Source of the DNA: an uncultured Hyphomicrobiales bacterium | GTDB taxonomy: Bacteria > Pseudomonadota > Alphaproteobacteria > Rhizobiales > Aestuariivirgaceae | Assembly (NCBI GenBank): GCA_903930095.1 | Contig: CAIYXE010000423.1 | Location: forward strand, 1 to 17,835 | Length of the DNA: 17,835 nt | Reading direction: 5' to 3' | Part shown: in pieces, positions 1-9,061 of the stretch | How the letters are laid out: each line of letters opens with the position of its first letter | Position numbering within the stretch: the stretch's first letter is position 1 | Notes under the pieces: model-generated | The model's database searches: none | Told to the model about the DNA's origin: nothing | The model's input: the letters and a program-made list of their open reading frames with translations, nothing else | Translations under genes and position numbers: made by a program

Positions 1-205
1 CGACCGGGAACGCCGCGTTTTCGAGGCAAGAAGGCTGCAAGACGATCCCGTGACCCTCGAGGACCTGAGCCAGGAATTCGGCGTGTCGCGCGAGCGCATC
101 CGCCAGATCGAGGTACGAGCCTTTGACAAGGTGCAGAAGGCCGTCAAGAACGCCTCCCAGCGACTGCTGGCGCCCAAGACACTCCCGGCCCCGGGGGCGG
201 CATAA
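1..205 (+). CDS. rpoH: RNA polymerase heat-shock sigma factor RpoH, C-terminal end (partial)
   Basis: Only the last 67 codons are inside the window; the frame is open from base 2 and stops with TAA at 203-205. The translation carries sigma region 4.2, the helix-turn-helix that reads the -35 element: TLEDLSQEFGVSRERIRQIE, followed by VRAFDKVQKAVKN. The phrase LSQEFGVSRERIRQIEVRAF is characteristic of alphaproteobacterial sigma-32 rather than RpoD, and the protein ends in a short basic/proline tail as RpoH proteins do. The product directs core RNA polymerase to heat-shock promoters. It converges on the CAP-domain gene with a hairpin in the 50-bp gap. A second rpoH paralogue is common in Hyphomicrobiales, so which copy this is cannot be decided. 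Confidence 0.88.
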   Translation, partial: DRERRVFEARRLQDDPVTLEDLSQEFGVSRERIRQIEVRAFDKVQKAVKNASQRLLAPKTLPAPGAA

Positions 206-222
206 GTTTGCTTGCACCAGAT

Positions 223-247
223 GACCGCCGGACCTGATCCGGCGGTC
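223..247. terminator. Hairpin between convergent rpoH and the CAP-domain gene
   Basis: GACCGCCGGA (223-232) and TCCGGCGGTC (238-247) form a perfect 10-bp stem with a 5-base loop, 18 bases after the rpoH stop and 9 bases beyond the CAP-gene stop. There is no T-tract on either side. It is best read as a shared bidirectional terminator or 3'-end stabilising hairpin. Confidence 0.6.
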
Positions 248-255
248 CTCCGGGC

Positions 256-831
256 CTACTGAAACAAACCCTTCTTTCGTGGTGTACCGAAGAAGATCTG
301 GACGGCCCAGATCTTGTTCTCGCGCTGGATGACGCCGGTCGACACGAACTGGAAGCTGCGGTTCACCATCACCTTGCGGTGGGCGCGGCTGTTGATCCAT
401 TGCTCGAGAATGGCGCGCGCCTTGGCGTCGTCGACAGGCGTGTCCTGCGTATCACGCGCGGCATTCTCGCCCAGCGATGGGTATCTGGTCACATCGCCCA
501 CGAGGGCCCCCATGCGGCCCTGGAAGCTCAGCCCACTCGAGGAGCTGTGACCCATAAAGCCATTCAACATCATGTCGGCGGCATGGGCGCGCGCGGCGTC
601 GAGAAAAGTGTCATCCGGGGCCACGGGCTCCTTGCCCTCACCTTCCCGATAGGCGCTGACAAGACTGGCCAGCTTGGCTTCGAGATCGGGCCGGAAGCGC
701 GAGCCGCTGGGAGGCTTGGCATTGAGCCCGTTGACAAAGTCGCGATAGCCCCCGGCACTGGCAGGACGCACGCCCACCAGCAGGCACACTGCCATGAAGC
801 ACACGCCGCGGCGCATCCCGTCATGAGACAT
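256..831 (-). CDS. Secreted CAP-domain (SCP/PR-1-like) protein
   Basis: A 191-residue protein with a Sec signal peptide (basic start MSHDGMRR, hydrophobic core to about residue 20, likely cleavage after PASA at 26). The rest is a CAP domain (cysteine-rich secretory proteins, antigen 5, PR-1). Signatures visible are ARAHAADMMLNGFMGHSS (His95), GENAA (121-125), W145-x2-S148-x2-H151 in the segment ILEQWINSRAHRKVMVNRSF, and a closing strand WAVQIFFG. These are the cavity residues and the strand core of the fold. Bacterial CAP proteins are exported and their biochemical role is mostly unknown. An upstream TTG at 834 would add one residue; the ATG at 831 is preferred, although no strong ribosome-binding site is seen. 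It is divergent from the GGDEF-EAL gene. Confidence 0.85.
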   Translation of the reverse strand: MSHDGMRRGVCFMAVCLLVGVRPASAGGYRDFVNGLNAKPPSGSRFRPDLEAKLASLVSAYREGEGKEPVAPDDTFLDAARAHAADMMLNGFMGHSSSSGLSFQGRMGALVGDVTRYPSLGENAARDTQDTPVDDAKARAILEQWINSRAHRKVMVNRSFQFVSTGVIQRENKIWAVQIFFGTPRKKGLFQ

Positions 832-957
832 CAATCAAAGACCCCGCTTACCAAGATTATCGTTCATAGGTTGTGCAAACTCCAATAATGCAACCCTTAA
901 CCATCGGCTTTCATTCATGGCTTACGTTGCGGTACTCATATACGGGAGACGTGACGC

Positions 958-2502
958 TTGCCGGTGAAGTCGATTATGCTGACGAAATGGCCCCTTTCGG
1001 GGCAAAAGCGCCCGTCCGCTGACTGGATCCGCGGTGGGGTCATGGCCGTGGTTGCAGTAACGGCTGTGCTGTTCTGGCCAGCGCCAGCCGTGCCATTGCC
1101 GATAGCGGCCGTCTTCGCGGCTTCGGCCCTGCTGCTTGGCTACCGCCTCGCTGAACGTCAGGCAGAGCCTGGCACGAATGAGCCCATCCCGGGCTTGCTT
1201 CCGCAGGAGGGTGTCCGAACCGCTCTCGACCGGCACCTCGCATCCCCTCAGGCAGAGGCGCGCAAAGGAGCCCTCATCCATTGCGAACTAAGCGCAACAG
1301 CCGCCATAACCGCCACTCATGGCCTGCACCTCGAGGAAAAGCTTATCGAAGAGGCTATGGCGCGGCTTGCCACCATCCTTCCGGCCGACGCTGCTGCAAG
1401 CCGCGCGGGGCACGGTACCTTCCTGGTCTTCCTGCCTGGCATGAGCGACCCGATGGAGGTGGTTGGCCTCGCCCGCGCCATCACCGGCAGTCTCGCCGGG
1501 GGAATTGAGGATGCAGGGCTGCGGCGTCCGCTTTCTTGCCAAATCGGCATTGCTCTGGCCCCACAGGACGGAACAACCGCTGAGGATCTGCTGCGGAGCG
1601 CCGAACTCGCCCTTGCCGCGGCGCGCGGGCAAGATAGCCCAGGCTATGGGTTCTTCGATCCCCTGTCCGCGGCCGCCGCAGCGCGCCGCCTTGATGTGCA
1701 GCGCGCGATCGCCGCAGCCCATGCCGCCCAATCACTCCGGCTGGTCTACCAGCCGATTCACCACATGCGCTCGGGCGAACTGGCTGGCTTCGAAGCGCTC
1801 ATGCGCCTGGATGACCCCGAACTGGGAGCCATCCCCCCCTCAGAGTTCATTCCAGCCGCCGAAGAGGCAGGTCTGATCAACGGCATCGGCAACTGGGCGT
1901 TGGATGACGCCTGCCGCACGGCAGCACTCTGGCCGGCGCATCTCGTCGTGGCCGTCAACCTCTCGCCCGCGCAATTCATGTCCGGCACGATCGTGCAGGC
2001 CGTTCGCCAGTCGCTGGAAAGGCATGGTCTGCCCGCCTACCGGCTGGAGGTGGAAATCACCGAGGGCACACTGATGCAGGACAGCGAGCTCGTCCTCAGC
2101 CAGCTCCGCATCCTGCGCGAGATGGGTGTCGGTGTGGCGCTGGATGATTTCGGCACCGGCTATTCAAGCCTGGGCTATCTCTGGAAGTTCCCTTTCTCGA
2201 AACTCAAGATCGACCGCAGCTTCGTCGTGGCACTTGAGGTATCCGCCTCGGCGAAGGGCATCCTGCGTTCCATCGTGAAGCTAGGCCATGGCCTCGGCAT
2301 GACGGTGACAGCCGAGGGTATTGAAAGCCCGCGACAGCTTGCCGGCATTCGCGAACTGGGATGCGACATGGTGCAGGGCTATCTTCTTGGGAAGCCCTGC
2401 CCCCAGGACGAGCTGGCGGCCATCATCATGCGCAATTTCGCCCTCCATATCTCCCGCAGGACGCGCCAAACGGCGCGGCCCGCCGCCGCCATATCCGGCT
2501 GA
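958..2502 (+). CDS. Membrane-anchored degenerate GGDEF / EAL-domain protein, probable c-di-GMP phosphodiesterase
   Basis: A 514-residue protein. It starts with a TTG at 958 preceded by GGGAG at 944-948; the next ATG (976) lacks such a site. Two hydrophobic stretches (about 26-40 and 46-62) form a membrane hairpin. A GGDEF-fold domain follows (about 100-235), whose signature is replaced by GHGTF at 151-155, so cyclase activity is not expected. The EAL domain (about 245-490) keeps the catalytic set: EAL 279-281, N334, E366 and E369 in EITE, DDFGTGYSSL from 396, K417 in KIDR, E453 in AEGIE, and QGYLLGKP 473-480. It should therefore hydrolyse cyclic di-GMP to pGpG at the inner membrane, with the dead GGDEF domain acting as a possible GTP-sensing or dimerisation module. 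It is the first gene of a plus-strand series, 67 bp before the next gene. Confidence 0.9.
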   Translation: MPVKSIMLTKWPLSGQKRPSADWIRGGVMAVVAVTAVLFWPAPAVPLPIAAVFAASALLLGYRLAERQAEPGTNEPIPGLLPQEGVRTALDRHLASPQAEARKGALIHCELSATAAITATHGLHLEEKLIEEAMARLATILPADAAASRAGHGTFLVFLPGMSDPMEVVGLARAITGSLAGGIEDAGLRRPLSCQIGIALAPQDGTTAEDLLRSAELALAAARGQDSPGYGFFDPLSAAAAARRLDVQRAIAAAHAAQSLRLVYQPIHHMRSGELAGFEALMRLDDPELGAIPPSEFIPAAEEAGLINGIGNWALDDACRTAALWPAHLVVAVNLSPAQFMSGTIVQAVRQSLERHGLPAYRLEVEITEGTLMQDSELVLSQLRILREMGVGVALDDFGTGYSSLGYLWKFPFSKLKIDRSFVVALEVSASAKGILRSIVKLGHGLGMTVTAEGIESPRQLAGIRELGCDMVQGYLLGKPCPQDELAAIIMRNFALHISRRTRQTARPAAAISG

Positions 2503-2569
2503 TTTCCACCTTTCCTTCAGCCGCAGCGCAGTCTAGTTTCCGCGGCAACAGCAACCCAACCGGGACATC

Positions 2570-3316
2570 ATGCGCAAGCTTTCGCCCTTCAAGGCCGTTT
2601 CCCATGCATTGAATTCAGTCTGGAGCTTCCGTTCCATGGCGCTGCGGATCGGCATCGTTTGGGTTCCCATCATTCTCGTTACGGGGCTGGTCGAATACTA
2701 TGTGGGCAGTCCGGACCCAAGCGCACCGGAGATCAGCCCGCTGGCACTGGTACAGGTGGTCATTGGCATCATCTCGATCATCGCTGTGTGTTCCATTGCG
2801 GTCAGCTGGCACCGCTTCATCCTGCGCGACGAATCAGCCGCCGGGCTTCGTATCGATGGCGATGTGTTCCGCTATGCTGGTAACACCCTCCTCATCATGC
2901 TGGCGATGCTTGTTCCCGGCCTGATTTTCCTCACCATCCTGATGCTTGCTCCCGGGCCTGGCGCCATCCTCGGCCTGCCGATCATCATTGCAGCAGGCGG
3001 CGCCGTGACGCGTGCCTCGATCAAGCTTCCCGCAGTGGCGATTGGCAACAAGGATTTCAGCTTCCGCGATGCATGGGCCGCCAGCGAGGGCAATTTCTGG
3101 CCCTGCGTTGGCGTCTTCCTGCTGAATGCAGCAATACTGCTCGCAATTCTTCTGGTTCTCACCATCATCGCGGGGGTACTCGGGCGGATCAGCGAGGGGT
3201 TGTCGCTGTCGTTTCAGCTCGTGGCCGTGGCTGTGCTGCAACTGTTCTATGCGATCTTCAACGCATCGATTTTCACTTCGCTCTATGGTTTCTTCGTCGA
3301 GCGGCGCGATTTCTGA
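2570..3316 (+). CDS. Six-helix integral membrane protein of unknown function
   Basis: A 248-residue, very hydrophobic protein starting at an ATG preceded by a modest GGGA. Likely membrane segments lie near residues 24-44, 58-80, 104-126, 130-148, 178-204 and 212-240. The N-terminus (MRKLSPFKAVSHALNSVWSF) and the loop PAVAIGNKDFSFRDAWAASEGNFW suggest amphipathic helices at the membrane face. This layout resembles the loose families of six-helix 'YciC/DUF975-like' membrane proteins, but I do not recognise a specific family and assign no function. It lies 67 bp after the EAL gene and 80 bp before ppk2, so it may be cotranscribed with the phosphodiesterase. Confidence 0.8.
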   Translation: MRKLSPFKAVSHALNSVWSFRSMALRIGIVWVPIILVTGLVEYYVGSPDPSAPEISPLALVQVVIGIISIIAVCSIAVSWHRFILRDESAAGLRIDGDVFRYAGNTLLIMLAMLVPGLIFLTILMLAPGPGAILGLPIIIAAGGAVTRASIKLPAVAIGNKDFSFRDAWAASEGNFWPCVGVFLLNAAILLAILLVLTIIAGVLGRISEGLSLSFQLVAVAVLQLFYAIFNASIFTSLYGFFVERRDF

Positions 3317-3321
3317 CCTGC

Positions 3322-3335
3322 TTGATCGAAGTCAA
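3322..3335. promoter_or_regulatory. Candidate FNR/FixK/DNR-type binding site upstream of ppk2
   Basis: TTGATCGAAGTCAA matches the CRP/FNR anaerobox consensus TTGAT-N4-ATCAA at 9 of 10 defined positions. It lies 5 bases after the stop of the membrane-protein gene and 61 bases before the ppk2 ATG. A possible -10 (TATATG, 3363-3368) puts the box near -45, close to the class II activator position. It is read from the sequence alone and chance occurrence is possible. Confidence 0.5.
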
Positions 3336-3396
3336 GGGCTGAAGCACCGGGCAGGCGCAGGCTATATGCTTGATGATGCCATTCCCGGAGTCTCCC

Positions 3397-4359
3397 ATGC
3401 CAGATGCCGCAGTCCCGACTCCGGCACAAGCCGAAGCGACGCCACAGCAAACGGCAACACTGCAGCCGGAACAGCCAGTCGAACGGATGACGCCCGCGCG
3501 CGCAAGGCATAGTCCAGAGGCCATACGGCACGCCTTCGAGACCGGTGAATTTCCCTACAAAACGCGGATCGGCAACAAGCTCTATGAGCAGCAGATGGCT
3601 GAACTGCAGGTCGAGCTCCTCAAGCTTCAGAACTGGGTGAAGGAGACGGGCGAGCACATCATCGTGCTGTTCGAAGGCCGCGACGCCGCCGGCAAGGGCG
3701 GCACCATCAAGCGCTTCATGGAGCACTTGAACCCACGCGGTGCACGTGTCGTGGCACTGGAGAAGCCCAACGAGCGCGAGCGGACCCAATGGTATTTCCA
3801 GCGCTACATCGAGAACTTGCCGGCTGGTGGAGAAATCGTCTTCTTCGACCGCTCATGGTACAACCGCGCCGGCGTCGAACGGGTGATGGGTTTCTGCTCT
3901 CCCAACGACTACCTTGAGTTCATGCGCCAGTGCCCGGACATCGAGCGCATGCTGGTTCGTTCCGGCATCAGGCTTTTCAAGTTCTGGTTCTCTGTGACGC
4001 GTGAGGAGCAGTTCCGCCGCTTCCAAACGCGCGAGAACGACCCACTGAAGCAGTGGAAGCTCTCGCCCATCGACAAGGCCTCGCTCGACAAGTGGGACGA
4101 CTATACCGAGGCGAAGGAGGCAATGTTCTTCTATACCGATACGGCGGATGCGCCATGGACCATCATCAAGTCCGACGACAAGAGGCGCGCAAGGCTGAAC
4201 TGCATGCAGTACTTCCTGTCGGTCCTTCCCTATCCCAACAAGAACAAGAGGCTTGGCCTTGCTCCCGACCCGCTGATCGTCGGCACCAGCGCACATGTGA
4301 TCGGACGCGACGACCACATCCTCGGGAAGATGTTAAGGCCGGGGAACAAACGGCGTTAA
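3397..4359 (+). CDS. ppk2: Polyphosphate kinase 2 (PPK2 family, class I type)
   Basis: A 320-residue protein from the ATG at 3397, chosen because GGAG (3387-3390) lies 6 bases ahead; a TTG/ATG cluster at 3370-3378 would add up to 9 residues without a ribosome-binding site. PPK2 enzymes move phosphate between polyphosphate and nucleoside diphosphates. Visible motifs are the Walker A loop GRDAAGKGG (94-102), the Walker B segment FFDRSWYNR (149-157), an arginine-rich lid around REEQFRRFQTRENDP, and WKLSPIDKASLDKWDDY after it. A single kinase domain with WKLSP is typical of the class I (one-domain) group, which acts on ADP or GDP. The first 40 residues are Ala/Pro/Gln/Thr-rich and probably disordered. 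Cytosolic. It converges on purA, and an FNR-like box lies upstream. Confidence 0.93.
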   Translation: MPDAAVPTPAQAEATPQQTATLQPEQPVERMTPARARHSPEAIRHAFETGEFPYKTRIGNKLYEQQMAELQVELLKLQNWVKETGEHIIVLFEGRDAAGKGGTIKRFMEHLNPRGARVVALEKPNERERTQWYFQRYIENLPAGGEIVFFDRSWYNRAGVERVMGFCSPNDYLEFMRQCPDIERMLVRSGIRLFKFWFSVTREEQFRRFQTRENDPLKQWKLSPIDKASLDKWDDYTEAKEAMFFYTDTADAPWTIIKSDDKRRARLNCMQYFLSVLPYPNKNKRLGLAPDPLIVGTSAHVIGRDDHILGKMLRPGNKRR

Positions 4360-4389
4360 GCTCGGATTCTGGAACAAGCATCTGCACGC

Positions 4390-4418
4390 GCCCTCGCCAG
4401 CCACTGGCGGGTCAGGGC
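4390..4418. terminator. Hairpin between convergent ppk2 and purA
   Basis: CGCCAG (4395-4400) pairs with CTGGCG (4404-4409) around a CCA loop. Beyond a GGTC bulge, GCCCT (4390-4394) pairs with AGGGC (4414-4418). There is no T-tract on either side. It lies 31 bases after the ppk2 stop and 12 bases beyond the purA stop, so it probably serves both 3' ends. Confidence 0.5.
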
Positions 4419-4430
4419 ACATGGCGCCGG

Positions 4431-5723
<1,293 letters not shown>

Positions 5724-5745
5724 TTCCGGCTCCTTATCAGACACA

Positions 5746-5783
5746 GGAACGGCCCCGGGGCGGAACGCCGCCGGGGCCGTTCC
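5746..5783 (-). promoter_or_regulatory. Long hairpin in the purA 5' leader
   Basis: GGAACGGCCCCGG (5746-5758) and CCGGGGCCGTTCC (5771-5783) are perfectly complementary (13 bp). Inside them GGCG/CGCC (5759-5762 and 5766-5769) extend the stem by 4 bp past one bulged base, closing on a GAA loop. The structure ends 22 bases before the purA start and leaves the AAGGAG site unpaired. It lies between two divergent genes, so an ordinary terminator is not expected here. Confidence 0.6.
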
Positions 5784-5786
5784 GGG

Positions 5787-5814
5787 CTCATACACGATAA
5801 GGCGCGGAAGGCAA
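5787..5814 (-). promoter_or_regulatory. Possible purA promoter
   Basis: On the minus strand a TTGCCT -35 (5814-5809) and a TATGAG -10 (5792-5787) are separated by 16 bases. Transcription would begin near 5780, at the base of the leader hairpin. The match to the housekeeping consensus is only moderate. Confidence 0.35.
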
Positions 5815-5907
5815 ACCGGGATCTCAGCGAGGCCAAAACCGATTGACCTTGCAAACACAGGGTGCCAGCCTTGCTGGGGTCCCAAGCCAATACCGGAGCA
5901 TTTGCCG

Positions 5908-7362
5908 ATGAAGCCCTCTGCCCTTCTCGCCCTCGGCCTTCTTCTCGGTGCCAGCGCGCCGGCCCTTGCCGCCGCAACTCCCGAAGAAGCCCAGCGCCTC
6001 ACCACGCTGTTCCAGTCCTATCTGGGACGCGAGCCGGGTCTGGTGACGGTCACGCCCGCCGGACAGGCCTATGCCGCCCGCTTCGACCTGGCACCCCTCA
6101 TTGCAAGGCTCAAGGTGCCGGGGCTGTCAGCGAGCGTGACCCCCGTCGCATGGACCATCACGCCGGAAGGATCGGGCAAATGGCGGGTGGATCAGGACCA
6201 GCCACTCTCCATTTCGGCGAAGGTCGAGGGTCAGTTCGATGTCAAGGCACAGATCGGCGCCATCACCGGCACGGGGGTTTTTGACGAGGCGCTTGGCACA
6301 TTCGCGTCGACGTCCACCGAATACCGGCAGATTGCGATCGAGCAGACGGTGACGGAACAGAACCAGACTGCCCGCACCAGCTATACGGTCGCCGCGCTCA
6401 AGGCACAGACGGCGAACACCGGAACGGGCGGAAACGTCGATGGCTCCTCGACCATGAGCTACACCGGCTTCCGGCAGACGACCAGCTTGCCCGCAACTGG
6501 GGACGGATCCGCCCCGGCGATGGACTTCACCTTGAGTTCACCCGAGGGTGCGCAGTCCGTCTCCTACAGCGGCCTCAGGGTGCAGGCGGTGAGTGACCTC
6601 GTTGCCTGGGCAATCGCGCATGATTCGAAGCAGGCGGCGATATCCGGTCAGGCGGAACTCAAGGACAAACTGCGCGCAGCGCTGCCGGTCTTCGGGCGGA
6701 TATCGGGCGAGAGCACGATGAAGGAGGTCAACCTCAACAGCATCGCCGGAAGCTTCGGCGTGCGGCAGCTGGCCATGGCGGTGGACATCAACGGCCTCGT
6801 CGCCGAGGGGCGCTTTCGGGAGAAACTCGCCTTTACGGGCGTCCGTGTGCCGCAGGAACTCGTGCCGCAATGGGCAACAGGGCTGGTGCCGGAGAATGTC
6901 ACGATCGACTTCAACATCGCGGGCTTCAACCTCGCCGCCCCGGCCGGAATGATCATCGACAGGTTCGACCTGGCACAGGATCCACCCTTGCCGCCAGACT
7001 TCGACAATGAATTGTTGTCTGCACTGCTTCCCGGCGGCACCGTCACCATCGGCCTCGGCCTGAGCGAGATCCTCTCCGCGCTCTATCATCTCACCGCGGA
7101 AGGCAGCATGACGGCGGGTCCGGTCGCAACGCCTCAGGGCCAGGGCGTGATGAAACTCAAGGGGCTCGACGAAACGATGACTGCCCTGCAGACAGCACCC
7201 CCGGAGATGGGCATGCAGGAGATCGCCCCCCTTCTGCTGCTGGTGAAGGGCCTCGGAAAGCCGGGAGCAGACGGTTATCTTTCCTGGGCGATCGAGAGTA
7301 CGCCGGAGGGCAGCATCACAGTAAACGGCACCGATATCACGAAGATGATGGGTGGACCTTAG
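5908..7362 (+). CDS. Large exported protein of unknown function
   Basis: A 484-residue protein from the ATG at 5908, with GGAG (5895-5898) 9 bases upstream. The open frame reaches back to 5611 but that part overlaps purA and is rejected. A clear Sec signal peptide (hydrophobic core 4-17, APALA-A cleavage near 21-22) is followed by a cysteine-free mature chain rich in Thr, Gly, Ala and alternating hydrophobics. This suggests beta-sheet architecture with short helices (for example around 245-265 and 360-385 by eye). There is no membrane segment after the signal peptide and no C-terminal aromatic barrel signal, so the periplasm is the likely location. It loosely recalls alphaproteobacterial exported DUF2125-type proteins, but I cannot confirm family membership and assign no function. 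It is divergent from purA and convergent with serA. Confidence 0.8.
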   Translation: MKPSALLALGLLLGASAPALAAATPEEAQRLTTLFQSYLGREPGLVTVTPAGQAYAARFDLAPLIARLKVPGLSASVTPVAWTITPEGSGKWRVDQDQPLSISAKVEGQFDVKAQIGAITGTGVFDEALGTFASTSTEYRQIAIEQTVTEQNQTARTSYTVAALKAQTANTGTGGNVDGSSTMSYTGFRQTTSLPATGDGSAPAMDFTLSSPEGAQSVSYSGLRVQAVSDLVAWAIAHDSKQAAISGQAELKDKLRAALPVFGRISGESTMKEVNLNSIAGSFGVRQLAMAVDINGLVAEGRFREKLAFTGVRVPQELVPQWATGLVPENVTIDFNIAGFNLAAPAGMIIDRFDLAQDPPLPPDFDNELLSALLPGGTVTIGLGLSEILSALYHLTAEGSMTAGPVATPQGQGVMKLKGLDETMTALQTAPPEMGMQEIAPLLLLVKGLGKPGADGYLSWAIESTPEGSITVNGTDITKMMGGP

Positions 7363-7386
7363 CGAGCCGCAACTGCAAACGGCAGT

Positions 7387-7408
7387 CCTCTCCCCATCCG
7401 GGGAGAGG
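7387..7408. terminator. Hairpin between the exported-protein gene and serA
   Basis: CCTCTCCCC (7387-7395) and GGGGAGAGG (7400-7408) form a perfect 9-bp stem with an ATCC loop, 24 bases after one stop and 22 bases beyond the other. There is no T-tract. CTCTCCCC...GGGGAGAG palindromes recur in intergenic DNA of many alphaproteobacteria, so this may be a dispersed repeat reused as a 3' end. Confidence 0.55.
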
Positions 7409-7430
7409 AATAAAGGCGGGAAGATGCCGC

Positions 7431-9017
7431 TCAGAAAGCCAGCGGCTTGGCGTGCGTCACCTGCGGCAATCCGGCCAGAGCGTCGAGGACCTTCTTCGGC
7501 GGCGGCTCGTCAATCGAGACAAGGCAGATCGCCTCTCCACCCTGCGCCTTGCGGCCCAGGTTGAAGGTCGCGATGTTGACGCCGGCATTGCCAAGGAGCG
7601 TACCCAGCGCACCGATGAAGCCTGGTTTGTCCTCGTTCGTGATGTAGAGCATGTGCGGCCCGAACTCCGCCTCCATGTCGATGCCCTTGATCTGGATGAT
7701 GCGTGCCTTGCCATCCGAGAAGACGGTGCCTGCAACCGACCGCTCGAGATGCCCCGTCTTCACCGTGAGGCGAATATAGGTTTCATAGGCCCCACGCTGC
7801 GACTGCTTCACTTCGTCGACCTTGATGCCACGCTCGCGCGCAACCACAGGGGCGGAGACCATGTTCACCGTGCCGAGCATCGGTTGCAGGATGCCGGCAA
7901 GTGCAGCGGAAGTCAGCGCGCGGGTGTTCATCTCGCCCACCTCGCCTGCGTATTCGATGACGATGCCGGTCACGGGCTCCTCGGTAAGCTGGCCAGCGAA
8001 GGATCCCAGCTTTTCGGCCACTGCGATGAAGGGCGTCAGCCGCGGCGCTTCGTCTGCCGATATGGACGGCATGTTGAGAGCGTTGGAAACAGCGCCGGAG
8101 ATCAGGTAATCCGCCATCTGTTCAGCAACCTGCAGAGCCACATTCTCCTGCGCCTCACCCGTGGAGGCGCCGAGGTGTGGTGTCGCGACCACGTTCTCGA
8201 GATCAAACAGCTTGTGGCTGGTTGCAGGCTCGACCTCGAACACGTCGAGGGCCGCGCCCGCGACATGGCCCGCTTTCAGAGCTTCGTAGAGAGCATCCTC
8301 GACGACAAGCCCGCCGCGCGCGCAGTTGATGATGCGAACGCCCTTCTTGCACTTCGCCAGAGTAACCGCATCGATGATGCCGCGGGTCTTGTCCGTCAGG
8401 GGTGTGTGCAGCGTGATGAAGTCGGACCGGCGGAAGATGTCGTCCAGTTCGACCTTCTCGACGCCGATTTCGATGGCGCGTTCGGGCGACAGGAAGGGAT
8501 CGAAGGCGATCACCTTCATCCTGAGGCCCCGCGCGCGGTCCGCCACGATCGAGCCGATGTTGCCGCAGCCGATGACACCGAGCGTCTTGTTGAAGAGCTC
8601 GACACCCATGAAGCGATTCTTCTCCCACTTGCCTGCATGTGTTGACGCATTGGCCTCGGGGATCTGGCGGGCGAGAGCCATCATCATGGCGATCGCATGC
8701 TCAGCGGTGGTAATGGCATTGCCGAATGGCGTGTTCATCACCACGATGCCGCGCTGCGTCGCGGCCGGAATGTCGACATTATCGACACCGATGCCGGCGC
8801 GGCCGATGACCTTCAGCCTGGTGGCGGCGGCGATGATCTTCGGCGTCACCTTGCTGGCGGAGCGGATGGCGAGGCCGTCATAGTTGGGGATGGCGGCAAG
8901 CAGCGCATCCTTGTCCTTGCCGAGATCGGGAAGGTAATCGACCTCGACGCCTCGGTCGCGGAAGATCTGGACGGCGGTTTCGGAGAGCTTGTCTGAGACG
9001 AGAACGCGGGGAGCCAT
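7431..9017 (-). CDS. serA: D-3-phosphoglycerate dehydrogenase
   Basis: A 528-residue protein, the length of the long SerA form. It begins at MAPRVLVSDKL, with GGAG 8 bases before the ATG; starts further upstream (9041, 9146) lack a ribosome-binding site. It oxidises 3-phosphoglycerate to 3-phosphohydroxypyruvate with NAD, the first step of serine synthesis. Visible are the NAD-binding GCGNIG (150-155), catalytic Arg234 (NCARGG), Glu263 (LDVFEVEP) and His281 (TPHLGAST). An intervening domain (about 320-450) and a C-terminal ACT domain (about 456-528, starting LYITNEDKPGFIGALG) follow; in this family the ACT domain can bind serine for feedback inhibition. It lies 44 bp downstream of serC on the same strand, forming an operon for consecutive steps. 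Confidence 0.97.
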   Translation of the reverse strand: MAPRVLVSDKLSETAVQIFRDRGVEVDYLPDLGKDKDALLAAIPNYDGLAIRSASKVTPKIIAAATRLKVIGRAGIGVDNVDIPAATQRGIVVMNTPFGNAITTAEHAIAMMMALARQIPEANASTHAGKWEKNRFMGVELFNKTLGVIGCGNIGSIVADRARGLRMKVIAFDPFLSPERAIEIGVEKVELDDIFRRSDFITLHTPLTDKTRGIIDAVTLAKCKKGVRIINCARGGLVVEDALYEALKAGHVAGAALDVFEVEPATSHKLFDLENVVATPHLGASTGEAQENVALQVAEQMADYLISGAVSNALNMPSISADEAPRLTPFIAVAEKLGSFAGQLTEEPVTGIVIEYAGEVGEMNTRALTSAALAGILQPMLGTVNMVSAPVVARERGIKVDEVKQSQRGAYETYIRLTVKTGHLERSVAGTVFSDGKARIIQIKGIDMEAEFGPHMLYITNEDKPGFIGALGTLLGNAGVNIATFNLGRKAQGGEAICLVSIDEPPPKKVLDALAGLPQVTHAKPLAF

Positions 9018-9061
9018 TGAGGACACTCCAGATGAGGACATGGAAAATGCGGTGAGAAGGA

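Noticed and set aside
835..957. Promoters between the divergent CAP and GGDEF-EAL genes
   Set aside because: Several AT-rich words are present (for example TTGCAC, GATAAT, TAATGC) but no pair with acceptable spacing could be supported on either strand.
4334..4358. Two GTTAAG words near the ppk2 3' end considered as a CtrA site
   Set aside because: Spacing does not fit TTAA-N7-TTAA and the site is inside the coding end, far from any promoter.
5724..6005. 94-residue N-terminal extension of PurA
   Set aside because: The Arg/Ala/Pro-rich residues have no PurA similarity, the frame crosses into the divergent gene and its start region, and the internal ATG at 5723 has AAGGAG at ideal spacing and gives the normal length.
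7452..8645. 397-codon plus-strand open frame opposite serA
   Set aside because: It lies wholly antisense to a confidently identified gene, has no domain signature, is rich in His/Arg/Asp as GC-rich shadow frames are, and has no ribosome-binding site of note.
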